64,000 bases of DNA. Source: Sporosarcina sp. (GTDB taxonomy: Bacteria > Bacillota > Bacilli > Bacillales_A > Planococcaceae). How positions within the stretch are numbered: the first letter of the stretch is position 1; every line of letters begins with the position of its first letter. This document shows, one piece after another, positions 1-8,657 of the stretch. The notes under the pieces are model-generated. The model was not told the origin of the DNA. It was given only the letters and a program-made list of their open reading frames with translations, and ran no database searches. The stretch is taken from contig JARIDO010000040.1 of NCBI GenBank assembly GCA_029263895.1, forward strand, positions 29,799 to 93,798, in the 5' to 3' direction. The position numbers were made by a program, and so were the translations under genes.

Positions 1-524
1 TCATCTTTCACTTGATAAAAGTTGCCTTCGTTGATAAAATACTTATTTTTTATTGGTAGTGGAACTTCTTTTAACGCTCGCTCTGGATAGAGTCCAACTT
101 TAGCACGGTCGATGACACCCATATCCAAATCTGTTGCATGAATCGTAATTTCATTCAATGGAAGGTACGTAGACAGTACCATTGCCAATGAATAAGGTTC
201 TTCACCTGTTGAACACGCCGCACTCCAAACTTTTAGTTTTCTATTACGTTCAAGTAGTTGTGGGAAAATCTTTTTCTCAAGTACATCCCAACGCTGCGCA
301 TTTCGATAAAATTCGGAAACATTTATCGTCATTCGATCTAAAAACTCATCTAACAAACTTTTATCTTTGTTTATCGCATTATAATAATCATCAAAATTCT
401 TAAACCCTCTCTTCTCATAATGAGAGGTTAGTCTTCTTTTCATTTGTGCTTCTTTGTATAAAGATAAATCGATACCTGTTTTCACTTTAATATTTTTAAT
501 AAATGTTTCATAGTTCGACAACAT
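1..524 (-). CDS. cheR: Chemotaxis protein methyltransferase CheR (C-terminus outside window)
   Basis: Transfers methyl groups from S-adenosylmethionine to glutamates of chemoreceptors, the adaptation arm of chemotaxis. The window holds the first 174 residues. An N-terminal all-helical CheR domain contains a KEAQMKRRL stretch, followed by DRMTINVSEFYRN and the SAM-binding segment KVWSAACSTGEEPYSLA, all hallmarks of the family. The ATG at 524 is preceded by a GGGGGTG ribosome site; an in-frame GTG lies two codons upstream. It follows ndk after a terminator, the same order as in B. subtilis. The reading frame is still open at base 1, so this is a truncation by the window, not a broken gene. Confidence 0.93.
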   Translation of the reverse strand, partial: MLSNYETFIKNIKVKTGIDLSLYKEAQMKRRLTSHYEKRGFKNFDDYYNAINKDKSLLDEFLDRMTINVSEFYRNAQRWDVLEKKIFPQLLERNRKLKVWSAACSTGEEPYSLAMVLSTYLPLNEITIHATDLDMGVIDRAKVGLYPERALKEVPLPIKNKYFINEGNFYQVKD

Positions 525-582
525 CAGCACCCCCGTTTTGCAATGTATCTAGTATAACGGATTATCAGCCTGTACGAAATAG

Positions 583-620
583 CAAAAAACAGCCGCGCGA
601 AAATCGCACGGCTGTTTGAG
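583..620 (-). terminator. Intrinsic terminator after ndk
   Basis: A near-perfect hairpin (AAACAGCCG arm pairing with CGGCTGTTT) followed by a T run on the minus strand, just downstream of the ndk stop and upstream of cheR. Confidence 0.85.
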
Positions 621-623
621 TAA

Positions 624-1070
624 TTAGTTGATCCAGTTGTTCATGCTTTTATCATAAGAAACGAGCTCTTCTTCTTTGAAAAACAGACCAATTTCACGGA
701 CTGCAGATTCAGGAGCATCAGAACCATGAATAATATTCTTTCCAACAGTTACTGCAAAATCTCCACGAATAGTTCCTGGTGCTGACTCTTTCGGGTTTGT
801 AGCACCAGTCATAAGACGTCCAACAGATATTACATTTTCGCCTTCCCATACCATAGCAAATACTGGCCCTGAAGTAATGAAGTCAACGAGCTCTCCAAAA
901 AATGGACGTTCTTTATGTTCTCCATAATGTTGTTCTGCAAGTTCTTGTGAGATTGACATAAGTTTAGCCCCAACAAGTTGGAATCCTTTGCTTTCAAAAC
1001 GCCCAACAATTTCACCAATTAAGTTTCGTTGTACACCGTCTGGTTTTACCATTAAAAATGTTCTTTCCAT
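624..1070 (-). CDS. ndk: Nucleoside diphosphate kinase
   Basis: Transfers the gamma phosphate between nucleoside tri- and diphosphates through a phosphohistidine, balancing cytoplasmic NTP and dNTP pools. The 148-residue protein has the usual family length. It begins with [15 protein letters not shown] and carries the active-site block [12 protein letters not shown], where His115 is the expected phosphorylated residue. An AAGGAGTG ribosome site precedes the ATG. It sits between hepT and cheR as in B. subtilis, with its own promoter-like sequence upstream and a strong terminator downstream, so it is probably also transcribed alone. Confidence 0.97.
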   Translation of the reverse strand: MERTFLMVKPDGVQRNLIGEIVGRFESKGFQLVGAKLMSISQELAEQHYGEHKERPFFGELVDFITSGPVFAMVWEGENVISVGRLMTGATNPKESAPGTIRGDFAVTVGKNIIHGSDAPESAVREIGLFFKEEELVSYDKSMNNWIN

Positions 1071-1112
1071 TTATAACACTCCTTCTTGTATGTATGGGTT
1101 TTTCCCTTAACG

Positions 1113-1141
1113 ATCGTACCACCAGCAAGATAATCTTTCAA
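1113..1141 (-). promoter_or_regulatory. Probable sigma-A promoter for ndk
   Basis: On the minus strand TTGAAA (-35) and TACGAT (-10) are separated by exactly 17 bases, about 45 bases before the ndk start codon. Sequence match only. Confidence 0.5.
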
Positions 1142-1152
1142 CTGTAAGCTCA

Positions 1153-2127
1153 TTAATATTGTCTTTTTCCTATGAAAGCAACGAATCGTTTTAATGATTT
1201 CTTTGCATCACATTCTGGTAAACCACGAAGTTCATTCAATGCTTTTTGTAAGTATAAATTACTTACAAATTGAGCTTTTTTGATGGCATCTGTACTTTTA
1301 ATATACTTTAGCATCTTCAACCGATCCTGTTCTGAAATCGTCCCGTCCAAAGCAGCTCTTAAATACGGTTGAAACGCTACATCATTTTTTATAAACAATA
1401 TTGGCAATGTCAAATGCCCATTGATCAAGTCGCTTCCTGCCGGCTTTCCTAACTTCTCATCAGTTGACGTAATATCAAGAATATCGTCAATGATTTGGAA
1501 TGCCATTCCTGAAAAATAGCCAAAACGCTTGAGCTTTAAAACTGTGGCTTCATCAGTTCTTGAAACGAGTGCTCCAAGTTCGCAACTTGACGATAATAAC
1601 AAAGCTGTCTTTCGCTTAATTCGACGTAAATAATCACGTATCGACTGATTAATTTTTCCTTGGTAGTCAATCTGAATAATTTCACCTTTGCAAATTTCAA
1701 GCATCGTATCTGCTAATAATTCATGAACAGCTGCAAGCTCAATTTCCCCCATCGTTGTAAGGGCGCGTGAAAAAATAAAATCTCCTGTGTACATTGCAAC
1801 TCGATTGTCCCATCTAGACTTAACAGTTTCAAATCCCCTCCGCATATCGGAATCGTCTATAACATCGTCGTGCACAAGGGATGCCATGTGAACAAGTTCA
1901 AGTGAGACAGCAACCTTCGCAACTTCTTCCAATGAGCAGTTGCCAAATTGAGAAGATAAGATAACAAAGATAGGACGAATTCTTTTTCCGCCTGCCCTTA
2001 GAAGATGGAGCGAGGCTTCCTGAATAATCGGAGAAGAGGAGGTTACGGATTGCTCCAGTTTATTTTCAATATAATCGAGATCCTCACGGAATTCGGAATA
2101 AAGTGAGATTAACTTTAGTTTCTCCAA
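1153..2127 (-). CDS. hepT: Heptaprenyl diphosphate synthase component II
   Basis: Catalytic subunit of the two-protein trans-prenyltransferase that builds the C35 side chain of menaquinone-7. It has the first aspartate-rich motif DDVIDD (about residues 87-92) and the second DDILD (about 213-217), plus the GGKRIRP and LVHDD segments of long-chain prenyl synthases. The C-terminal IGKRQY resembles B. subtilis HepT. I place the start at a TTG (2127) because GGGGAAGG lies eight bases upstream. An in-frame TTG seven codons earlier has no ribosome site. It lies in the hepS-menG-hepT operon, 24 bases after menG. Confidence 0.94.
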   Translation of the reverse strand: MEKLKLISLYSEFREDLDYIENKLEQSVTSSSPIIQEASLHLLRAGGKRIRPIFVILSSQFGNCSLEEVAKVAVSLELVHMASLVHDDVIDDSDMRRGFETVKSRWDNRVAMYTGDFIFSRALTTMGEIELAAVHELLADTMLEICKGEIIQIDYQGKINQSIRDYLRRIKRKTALLLSSSCELGALVSRTDEATVLKLKRFGYFSGMAFQIIDDILDITSTDEKLGKPAGSDLINGHLTLPILFIKNDVAFQPYLRAALDGTISEQDRLKMLKYIKSTDAIKKAQFVSNLYLQKALNELRGLPECDAKKSLKRFVAFIGKRQY

Positions 2128-2151
2128 AACAATTACCTTCCCCTGCAATCT

Positions 2152-2850
2152 TTATTGTTTATAGCCAATATGTCCAGCTGCAGCTCCACCGCTGTATGTT
2201 TTATAGGTTACGCCAGTGAAATCAGCATCAATAAATAATTGTGCCAGTTGTTGTGCGCCTGGGAAGTCATTCGCGGATTCTTGAAGCCAAGAATATTCTT
2301 TATAACTTTTAGCAAATAGTTTTCCAAATAGAGGCATGATGTATTTAAAATAAAACCTAAAAATTTGTTTGAAAACTGGTATTTCGGATTGAGATGTTTC
2401 AAGGCAAGCAATCATTCCACCTGGTTTGAGTACACGATTCATTTCCTTTAGTACTGTTAAATAATCAGGCACATTTCTTAAACCGAAACCAATTGTCACA
2501 TAGTCAAATGATTCATCTGCAAAAGGTAATTCCATTGCATTCCCTTGAATCAGTTCCACATTGGGATAGTCAGTTATTTTTTGTCTACCAGAAGCCAGCA
2601 TTCCTTCACTGAAGTCAAGTCCTGTGACATGTCCTTCCATTCCAACAGCTTCACCAATTGCTATTGTCCAATCAGCGGTTCCACAACAAACATCTAAAGC
2701 ACTCGCACCTTTTGTGACCTGCATACGGTTCATAATATCATCGCGCCATTTTATATGTTGCTTAAAACTAATTACAGAATTCATCTTGTCATAATCGGTT
2801 GAAATTTTCTCGAAAACATTATGGACTTTTTGTTCTTTAGACATTGCCAC
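2152..2850 (-). CDS. menG: Demethylmenaquinone methyltransferase
   Basis: Carries out the last step of menaquinone synthesis, methylating demethylmenaquinone with S-adenosylmethionine. The 232-residue protein has the SAM-binding motif LDVCCGTAD (residues 52-60), the GxGLRNVPD block and an RVLKPGG post-motif typical of the UbiE/MenG family. The start is a GTG at 2850, favoured by an AGAGG site eight bases upstream; an ATG two codons in is the alternative. It lies between the two heptaprenyl synthase subunit genes, coupling head-group methylation and side-chain synthesis in one operon. Confidence 0.95.
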   Translation of the reverse strand: MAMSKEQKVHNVFEKISTDYDKMNSVISFKQHIKWRDDIMNRMQVTKGASALDVCCGTADWTIAIGEAVGMEGHVTGLDFSEGMLASGRQKITDYPNVELIQGNAMELPFADESFDYVTIGFGLRNVPDYLTVLKEMNRVLKPGGMIACLETSQSEIPVFKQIFRFYFKYIMPLFGKLFAKSYKEYSWLQESANDFPGAQQLAQLFIDADFTGVTYKTYSGGAAAGHIGYKQ

Positions 2851-2868
2851 GTACTCTACCTCTTTTCG

Positions 2869-3576
2869 TTAAATGGACTTAGCATTTATCGGCATTATTG
2901 AACTTAAAACTTCCTCACGTAGAATCGGATTTAAATTTTCTACTTGCGTAATTTGTATATCCAATTCTGAACGAAGCAATTTGATGGGTTCAATTAGTTC
3001 ATCAGTCGTTAACTGACGGAAAGAAATTGTTTTTTGGGCCATCTTTGTTAGAGGCAATGCTACATTGACAAGCGGAATATATCTTTCAAAGTCAAATGCA
3101 TTGAAAAAGTTCACAATGCATCCTGCCTCAACTGCGCGTATCAAATTAATTGTTTCTTGGTCGTTATTTAATGGTTGTTTATGAAAGTTTGTCTTGATTT
3201 CATTAATGGAACCGATTGTCTCAGATAACGTCCTAATAAATCCGAAGTTCTTTTGTAGCGATAACAATCGGTAGTGTATACCGCTATAGTAATCTCCAGA
3301 GAGTACTGAAAGCTGTTGCTTTTTCGTTGTTGCATTCTCAAGTTCAATACTGTCATGTGCTTCTAACGCAGCATGAACGGCACCTACTGCTATCGCTGCA
3401 TCATTCATCTTTTCCGTCCACACTTCACCATTTAATTTCGGTAAGAGTACAAAAAAGGCTTTTACACGATCTATACATATAGTACCAACATCTCTTTCAA
3501 GGACTGGTTCAAATAGGACTTTCTCCACTTCGTTTATATAGTTATCTAGTTGTAAGTTTATTTTTTGTCTATCCAT
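2869..3576 (-). CDS. hepS: Heptaprenyl diphosphate synthase component I
   Basis: Non-catalytic partner of HepT, needed for substrate binding and chain-length control in menaquinone side-chain synthesis. The 235-residue protein lacks aspartate-rich motifs, as expected for component I, and is identified mainly by position (mtrB-hepS-menG-hepT) together with the helical segment DAAIAVGAVHAALEAHDS and a C-terminal helix region. The ATG at 3576 is preceded by GGAG at eight bases; an upstream in-frame TTG at 3594 has no such site. The family diverges quickly, so synteny is the strongest argument. Confidence 0.88.
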   Translation of the reverse strand: MDRQKINLQLDNYINEVEKVLFEPVLERDVGTICIDRVKAFFVLLPKLNGEVWTEKMNDAAIAVGAVHAALEAHDSIELENATTKKQQLSVLSGDYYSGIHYRLLSLQKNFGFIRTLSETIGSINEIKTNFHKQPLNNDQETINLIRAVEAGCIVNFFNAFDFERYIPLVNVALPLTKMAQKTISFRQLTTDELIEPIKLLRSELDIQITQVENLNPILREEVLSSIMPINAKSI

Positions 3577-3624
3577 TGTCGGATCTCCATTCAATGTCTT
3601 AACCGATAATGCGTTTACATCTAT

Positions 3625-3846
3625 TTATTCTTTACCCTCACTTGTTACAATACCACTTGCAATATGAACGTCTGCCTTACCTCGTATTTTCATAGCCGAA
3701 GTATGTTCAGTGAACTGGGCAATCATCACTTCGCCTCGATCAAGTTTTTCTGTATGGTGAAACTTCGTATCATTGCCACGCGTTAACCCGATAACATTGA
3801 CACCGTCTTCTTTAGCTTTAATGACGATATAATCGGTCTGTGCCAT
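3625..3846 (-). CDS. mtrB: Trp RNA-binding attenuation protein TRAP
   Basis: TRAP forms an 11-subunit ring that binds tryptophan and wraps (G/U)AG-repeat RNA, attenuating trp operon transcription and repressing translation. The 73-residue product carries the near-invariant core [20 protein letters not shown] and [10 protein letters not shown]. The ATG at 3846 has GGAG eight bases upstream, whereas the in-frame TTG two codons earlier does not. It sits directly downstream of folE, the same mtrA-mtrB arrangement as in B. subtilis. Its presence implies TRAP-type control of trp genes elsewhere in this genome. Confidence 0.96.
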   Translation of the reverse strand: MAQTDYIVIKAKEDGVNVIGLTRGNDTKFHHTEKLDRGEVMIAQFTEHTSAMKIRGKADVHIASGIVTSEGKE

Positions 3847-3913
3847 ACACAACTCTCCAGTCCATTAAATATATGGTCTAATCATATCAAATAATACGAT
3901 TAACCGCAAAACC

Positions 3914-4483
3914 TCACTTCATTCTCACTAACGATAATATTTCAGATCTCTTCACTTCATCATGTTCATAAATACCTCTTGCAACGGTTGTTATCGTTTT
4001 TGCACCTGGCTTTTTAATACCACGCATCGTCATACACATATGCTCAGCTTCGATGATGACATAGACACCTAATGGATTTAGCATTTCCATCATTGCATCA
4101 GCTACCGTCGAAGTAATTCGTTCTTGGAGTTGTGGTCTACGAGCGGTTGTCTCAACCGCCCTCGCCAACTTACTTAACCCAGCAACTACTCCGTCGCGTG
4201 GGATATATGCAACATGGGCGAGTCCAAAAAATGGTACGAGATGATGTTCACAAACAGAATGGAAGGGAATGTCCTTTACTAGGACTACTTCATTGTGATT
4301 TTCACGGAACACTGTTTTAAAATATTCTTTTGGATCTTTATGTAAACCTTCAAACACTTCTGCATACATTTTGGCTACTCTTGTAGGTGTATCTATCAAT
4401 CCTTCACGTGTAGGATCTTCACCGATGGCCTCAAGAATCATTCCAACTGCTTTCTCTATTTTGTCATAATCGAATTCATTCAT
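3914..4483 (-). CDS. folE: GTP cyclohydrolase I
   Basis: Zinc enzyme that converts GTP to 7,8-dihydroneopterin triphosphate, the first step of folate synthesis. The 189-residue protein has the family's normal bacterial length. Zinc ligands are visible as Cys78 and His81 in [11 protein letters not shown] and Cys150 in [15 protein letters not shown] and [10 protein letters not shown] form the rest of the active site. An AGGAGG ribosome site precedes the ATG. It heads the folE-mtrB-hepS-menG-hepT gene run. Confidence 0.97.
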   Translation of the reverse strand: MNEFDYDKIEKAVGMILEAIGEDPTREGLIDTPTRVAKMYAEVFEGLHKDPKEYFKTVFRENHNEVVLVKDIPFHSVCEHHLVPFFGLAHVAYIPRDGVVAGLSKLARAVETTARRPQLQERITSTVADAMMEMLNPLGVYVIIEAEHMCMTMRGIKKPGAKTITTVARGIYEHDEVKRSEILSLVRMK

Positions 4484-4587
4484 AACGTAAATCCTCCTTA
4501 GCAGGGAAAACTAGTTCAACAGAAATAGTAGCACATTCATTCAAATCCGTACAGTTGTCAGTGTTGAATTGATATTTATAAAAAGAA

Positions 4588-4637
4588 AGAAGTCCGTCAA
4601 GAGAATCTAACGTACAGATTCTAATGACGGACTTCTA
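4588..4637 (-). terminator. Terminator after hup (symmetrical hairpin)
   Basis: A long hairpin: AGAAGTCCGTCA and TGACGGACTTCT arms with a second inner stem, followed on the minus strand by a T-rich tract. It separates hup from folE. Confidence 0.85.
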
Positions 4638-4651
4638 TGTAGAAGTTAAGA

Positions 4652-4924
4652 TTACTTCACAGCATCTTTAAGCGCTTTACCAGCTTTAAAAGCAGGTACC
4701 TTGCTTGCAGCGATATCGATCTCTTTCCCTGTTTGAGGGTTGCGACCTTTACGTGCAGCACGTTCGCGAACTTCGAAGTTACCGAAACCGATTAGTTGTA
4801 CCTTGTCGCCTTTCGCAAGAGTAGACTGGATCGTTTCGAAAACAGCTTCAACAGCTTTAGTTGCATCTTTTTTAGTCAATTCTGTTGCTTCAGCTACAGA
4901 GTTAATCAATTCTGTTTTATTCAT
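4652..4924 (-). CDS. hup: HU-family DNA-binding protein
   Basis: Histone-like nucleoid protein that bends and compacts DNA as a dimer. The 90-residue product has the standard HU length and begins [16 protein letters not shown]. It carries the [19 protein letters not shown] arm signature, with the DNA-intercalating proline in the RNPQTG loop. The ATG at 4924 is chosen because the strong GGGGAGGTG site is about seven bases upstream; the ATG three codons earlier sits on top of that site. It is monocistronic, with an extended -10 promoter-like sequence upstream and a terminator downstream. Confidence 0.97.
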   Translation of the reverse strand: MNKTELINSVAEATELTKKDATKAVEAVFETIQSTLAKGDKVQLIGFGNFEVRERAARKGRNPQTGKEIDIAASKVPAFKAGKALKDAVK

Positions 4925-4976
4925 ACCATTCACCTCCCCTCAAAGGGACTTAATGAGTCTTCAATACAGTAAAAAG

Positions 4977-5003
4977 AGTATCACATCAAAAACATTGACG
5001 CAA
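4977..5003 (-). promoter_or_regulatory. Candidate promoter for hup
   Basis: On the minus strand, an extended -10 (TGT before GATACT) is preceded by TTGCGT at 15 bases. It lies about 50 bases before the hup start. The short spacer makes this a moderate call. Confidence 0.35.
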
Positions 5004-5050
5004 CACTATTTTCAGCAATTTGGCAAATTCATGCATATTCAGCCTTAAAA

Positions 5051-5087
5051 ATAGAAAAAGACCCGATTAAAACGGATCTTTTTAGTA
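5051..5087 (-). terminator. Terminator after spoIVA
   Basis: Minus-strand hairpin with AAAAAGATCCG and CGGGTCTTTTT arms (one G-U pair) ending in a T run, a few bases after the spoIVA stop. Confidence 0.8.
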
Positions 5088-5098
5088 TTTATATTCAC

Positions 5099-6577
5099 CT
5101 ATACGATAAATGTAATCATACCTTTATTACCGTCATTAACCATTTGCTCTATCGTTTCTCGTAGCCTTTTACGTGCACTTTGAGGAACAGATGCTGTTTT
5201 AAATCGAATACTTTCTTTCATTACTTCATGAAGAGGCGTACCAAATAATTGTGTTTGCCATAATGCATCTCGATCATGCAAATAGGCATTTTTCAATTCT
5301 TTTAACAAGTGATGGCTATGAAATTCCGAGCCAATTAGGGGCGAAAATTCGGCTTCCATGTCGACTCGAATAATATGCAATGAAGGAGCAGTTGCTTTCA
5401 TACGCACACCAAAAAAATTGTTTTGTTTTATCAATTCTGGTGCTGTCGGATTAAAATCATCAATGACTGGTAAAGCAACACCATACCCTTGTTTTTTTGC
5501 AGTATCAATTGCTTCGGAATACATATTGTAGGACTTCTTCGCCTTCGCTGATTCCTTTACAAAAAGCAACCAATCTTTTTTAGTTCCAATTTCTTGACCC
5601 ATAATTTCTTCACAAATTTCTCGAAAGGCTTGCTCATCCATTTCTATTTTCACGATGGCTTTTCCTTTACCTGAGTCCACTTCGACTACTTCCGCATGAC
5701 GAACATATTTCTCATCTTTTAAACGCTCAGCAAGCTCTTGAACCTTCCTGATTTTAGATACTTCTAGAAAACCTTCATTTATTACTTTGTCTATAGAAGC
5801 ATTTAATTCATGCTCACTTCCAAGAACATCCATCCAATCTGGTTTTTGAAGTTCAATATCCGAAATTGGAAATTCATAAAGAGCTTCTTTTAATATGAGT
5901 TGAATCTCTTGTGCGTTTAATTGGTCTGCACTAATTGCGATAACAGGTACGCCATATTTTTCGTGTAACTCCTGTTTAAGCGCTACTGTTTTTTCATTTG
6001 CTGGCATTTTTGAATTCAAAACGATTACAAAAGGTTTACCAATATCCTTTAACTTGTTAATAATTTCAACTTCAGCTACTTCTGCCGCTTGTCGCGGAAT
6101 ATTATTTACTGTTCCATCTGTCGTAACTAATATTCCAATTGTAGAGTGGTCTCTAATCACTTTATCCGTCCCTACACGTGCAGCTTCTTGGAACGGAACC
6201 GGTTCATTGTGCCAAGGAGTATGAACATATTTAGGTCCATCTTCGTCTTCATACCCCTTCACCCCATCGATTACATACCCTACACAGTCTGCCAATCGAA
6301 TTTGAAACGTTAAGTCACCATCACCAACCGCTACGGATGTTCCTTGTGCTGGTACAAATTTCGGTTCGGATGTCATTATATTCGGTCCAGGTGAACTCTG
6401 TGGTAATTCATCTTGTGCCCTTATACGATCTGATGCCTCCGTCATATTTGGAATGACGACTTCCTCCATCACCCTTTTGACGAATGTAGATTTCCCAACA
6501 CGTACTGGGCCCACAACACCGATGTAAATATCCCCATCCGTACGTCTAGCCAGATTCTCATATAATTCTTCTTTCAT
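5099..6577 (-). CDS. spoIVA: Stage IV sporulation protein A, coat-basement ATPase
   Basis: Morphogenetic ATPase that polymerises on the forespore outer surface and forms the base layer on which the spore coat assembles. It is 492 residues long, the same as B. subtilis SpoIVA. A P-loop GPVRVGKST occupies residues 23-31, followed by AQDELPQS, EPKFVPAQ and DCVGYVIDGVKGYEDEDGP, all strongly conserved in this family, and a C-terminal GMITFIV tail. The ATG at 6577 has AGGAGG seven bases upstream. Flanked by terminators on both sides, so it is transcribed alone. Confidence 0.97.
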   Translation of the reverse strand: MKEELYENLARRTDGDIYIGVVGPVRVGKSTFVKRVMEEVVIPNMTEASDRIRAQDELPQSSPGPNIMTSEPKFVPAQGTSVAVGDGDLTFQIRLADCVGYVIDGVKGYEDEDGPKYVHTPWHNEPVPFQEAARVGTDKVIRDHSTIGILVTTDGTVNNIPRQAAEVAEVEIINKLKDIGKPFVIVLNSKMPANEKTVALKQELHEKYGVPVIAISADQLNAQEIQLILKEALYEFPISDIELQKPDWMDVLGSEHELNASIDKVINEGFLEVSKIRKVQELAERLKDEKYVRHAEVVEVDSGKGKAIVKIEMDEQAFREICEEIMGQEIGTKKDWLLFVKESAKAKKSYNMYSEAIDTAKKQGYGVALPVIDDFNPTAPELIKQNNFFGVRMKATAPSLHIIRVDMEAEFSPLIGSEFHSHHLLKELKNAYLHDRDALWQTQLFGTPLHEVMKESIRFKTASVPQSARKRLRETIEQMVNDGNKGMITFIV

Positions 6578-6614
6578 CCATCGCCCTCCTTTTCTGCGCA
6601 TATTAGTTTATGTA

Positions 6615-6657
6615 TAAAAAAAACGTTTCATGCGCAAAGCATGAAACGTTTTTTACT
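6615..6657 (-). terminator. Terminator after yphF (bidirectional hairpin)
   Basis: Perfect hairpin with AAACGTTTCATGC arms, A run on one side and T run on the other. It overlaps the yphF stop and insulates spoIVA from upstream genes. Confidence 0.88.
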
Positions 6658-7369
6658 TATTCTTTTTCATAAATATAGGTTCATTCTTATCATTTACTGT
6701 ATAAGGCAAAGAATACGCTGGTAACACAGGGTAATTATCTGTTAAAAGGAAGCGAATATCCTGCCCCTCTTCTACATTCACTTTTTGCTCCTTAAGGATT
6801 CTACTTAAATCTATCGTGTAGTCCACATAGAAGTTTCCATCACCACCAACGACGATTGGTAATTGCGTTTGTGAATATGGGCTCTCAATTGTAACAGGTT
6901 TATCAAAACCCATTTTCTTAAAATCAACTGCAAAAGCATTGATACCTACTGAATCACCGAACGGAACATAGCCATTAATATTTTTACGTATATTTAGTTC
7001 TCTCAACCGTTCTGCCGCTCGTAAATCTACTAGTTTAACAGTCGGTTGGTCTTCGACATCCATTAACACATATTGATAGATTCCACCTGTTTCAAAAGCA
7101 TTCGATGGAATTTTCTCTGTATAAGTAGGTATTATCTTCGAAAACTCTATTGGGTATTTTATATACATATCAATAGTCATATCCCTTGTTTTAATAGGTA
7201 ATAGACCACCTGTAGCTTCTTGGTATTGGTAAACAGCTTTTTGAATAGTTTCAAGTTGATCCGCATAAGGGACTTCTTGTGTATCATTAGTATCTCCCGG
7301 ATACATACAACCGGATAAAACAAATACTATTAAAACAAGTGACAAGCACTTTAACTTTTGCATTCTCAT
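6653..7369 (-). CDS. yphF: YphF-like lipoprotein
   Basis: Function unknown. The 238-residue protein opens with a short positively charged segment, a hydrophobic helix and a lipobox LSGC (Cys at about 21), so it should be a diacylglycerol-anchored lipoprotein on the outer face of the membrane. The rest is soluble with no motif I recognise. The name comes from its position between spoIVA and yphE-gpsA and its lipoprotein nature, as with B. subtilis YphF. Its ATG overlaps the yphE stop (ATGA), so the two are translationally coupled. Confidence 0.8.
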   Translation of the reverse strand: MRMQKLKCLSLVLIVFVLSGCMYPGDTNDTQEVPYADQLETIQKAVYQYQEATGGLLPIKTRDMTIDMYIKYPIEFSKIIPTYTEKIPSNAFETGGIYQYVLMDVEDQPTVKLVDLRAAERLRELNIRKNINGYVPFGDSVGINAFAVDFKKMGFDKPVTIESPYSQTQLPIVVGGDGNFYVDYTIDLSRILKEQKVNVEEGQDIRFLLTDNYPVLPAYSLPYTVNDKNEPIFMKKNK

Positions 7370-7572
7370 CTTGATCCTCCAGTCGGTCCATTAAATACAA
7401 GATAGATCATTGCGAAAAAGGAAAATGTCAGTAACGAATATGCAATGATTGCAAACACTATTTTAAGAAAGCGGTTATTTAATTTATGTCTACTCACATA
7501 GATGAGACCCATTGAGATAACCATAAAACCCATAGCGTAAAACGAAAGCCACATTTTATCCATTGAAGACAA
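7366..7572 (-). CDS. yphE: YphE-like small membrane protein (DUF2768 type)
   Basis: A 68-residue protein with two predicted membrane helices, roughly residues 8-26 and 37-60, and a basic loop SRHKLNNR between them. Its function is not known. It corresponds in size, topology and position (between gpsA and yphF) to B. subtilis YphE. The start is a TTG at 7572, with AGGAGG seven bases upstream; the in-frame ATG three codons later is too far from that site. Four-base overlap with yphF. Confidence 0.8.
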   Translation of the reverse strand: MSSMDKMWLSFYAMGFMVISMGLIYVSRHKLNNRFLKIVFAIIAYSLLTFSFFAMIYLVFNGPTGGSR

Positions 7573-7601
7573 TTAAAGTCCTCCTTTCTACCAACAAAAA
7601 A

Positions 7602-8624
7602 TTAAAGCTTCCCAAATAGATCCTCAACTTCAAGCTTTTTCATGCGATTCATTAACTGATCGACCGCATACTTTGGTTGAACATCTTCAAACAACACACT
7701 ATAAAGTGCTTCTGTGAGTGGCATAGAGACTTCGTAGCGAGCTGCTAACTGATGCGCGGCCTTTGTCGTACGTACGCCTTCTATGACCATTCCCATACCT
7801 GACACAACTTCATCCAACGTTTTTCCTTGTCCAAGCATATTTCCAGCTTTCCAGTTGCGGGAATGAACACTTGTACAAGTTACGATAAGGTCTCCTAAAC
7901 CTGTTAAACCTGAAAATGTGAGTGGATTTGCTCCCATTTTAACCCCTAATCTAGATATTTCAGCTAATCCCCGGGTAATTAGAGCGGCTTTCGCATTATC
8001 ACCATAACCAAGGCCATCCGTAATGCCTGCCGCTAATGCAATTACATTTTTTAAAGCGGCACCAATTTCAACACCAAGAATATCTGGATTTGTATACACT
8101 CTAAAATTATTATTCATAAATAAATCCTGAATTCTCTCAGCTGCTTCTAAGTCTTCTGAAGCAGCTGTAACCGTTGTTGGCTGATGTAGAACAACCTCTT
8201 CGGCATGACTCGGTCCAGATAGGACAACAATAGAGCTATATTTCGATGGTTCTAATTCCTCTTTTATCATTTCTGAAATTCTTAATAAAGAATCCGGTTC
8301 GATCCCTTTTGATACATGGACAATCAATTTAGAACTGATATCCATACGATTTAATTCATTACATACTTCGCGAATTGCCTTTGTTGGAACAGCTAAAATG
8401 ATTACATCACCATGATTTGCAGCATCAGTTAGGTTGGATGTAGCTCGCAATGTTGTAGGTAAGGTAACTTTTGGTAGATAGGTTTGATTTGTATGATTTT
8501 CATTAATTTCAGTTGCTTGCTCAGAACGTCTAGTCCAAATTAGACAGTCATTTCCATTTTCAGCGAGGACAAATGAAATTGCAGTCCCCCAACTTCCAGC
8601 ACCTATAATTGAGACTTTCTCCAT
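7602..8624 (-). CDS. gpsA: Glycerol-3-phosphate dehydrogenase (NAD(P)+)
   Basis: Reduces dihydroxyacetone phosphate to sn-glycerol 3-phosphate, the backbone precursor for membrane phospholipids. The 340-residue protein shows the N-terminal Rossmann motif GAGSWG (residues 8-13), the SGPSHAEEV block and the family motif AALKNVIALAAGITDGLGYGDN in the C-terminal domain, which contains the catalytic lysine. It follows der by 33 bases and precedes yphE-yphF, the B. subtilis arrangement. Confidence 0.97.
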   Translation of the reverse strand: MEKVSIIGAGSWGTAISFVLAENGNDCLIWTRRSEQATEINENHTNQTYLPKVTLPTTLRATSNLTDAANHGDVIILAVPTKAIREVCNELNRMDISSKLIVHVSKGIEPDSLLRISEMIKEELEPSKYSSIVVLSGPSHAEEVVLHQPTTVTAASEDLEAAERIQDLFMNNNFRVYTNPDILGVEIGAALKNVIALAAGITDGLGYGDNAKAALITRGLAEISRLGVKMGANPLTFSGLTGLGDLIVTCTSVHSRNWKAGNMLGQGKTLDEVVSGMGMVIEGVRTTKAAHQLAARYEVSMPLTEALYSVLFEDVQPKYAVDQLMNRMKKLEVEDLFGKL

Positions 8625-8657
8625 TAAAATAAACCACCCTTTCTCGTAACTCGCAAA

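Noticed and set aside
6578..6640. Sigma-E promoter for spoIVA
   Set aside because: A TATACATA-like -10 exists, but no -35 box at 13-15 bases could be found, so I do not call it.
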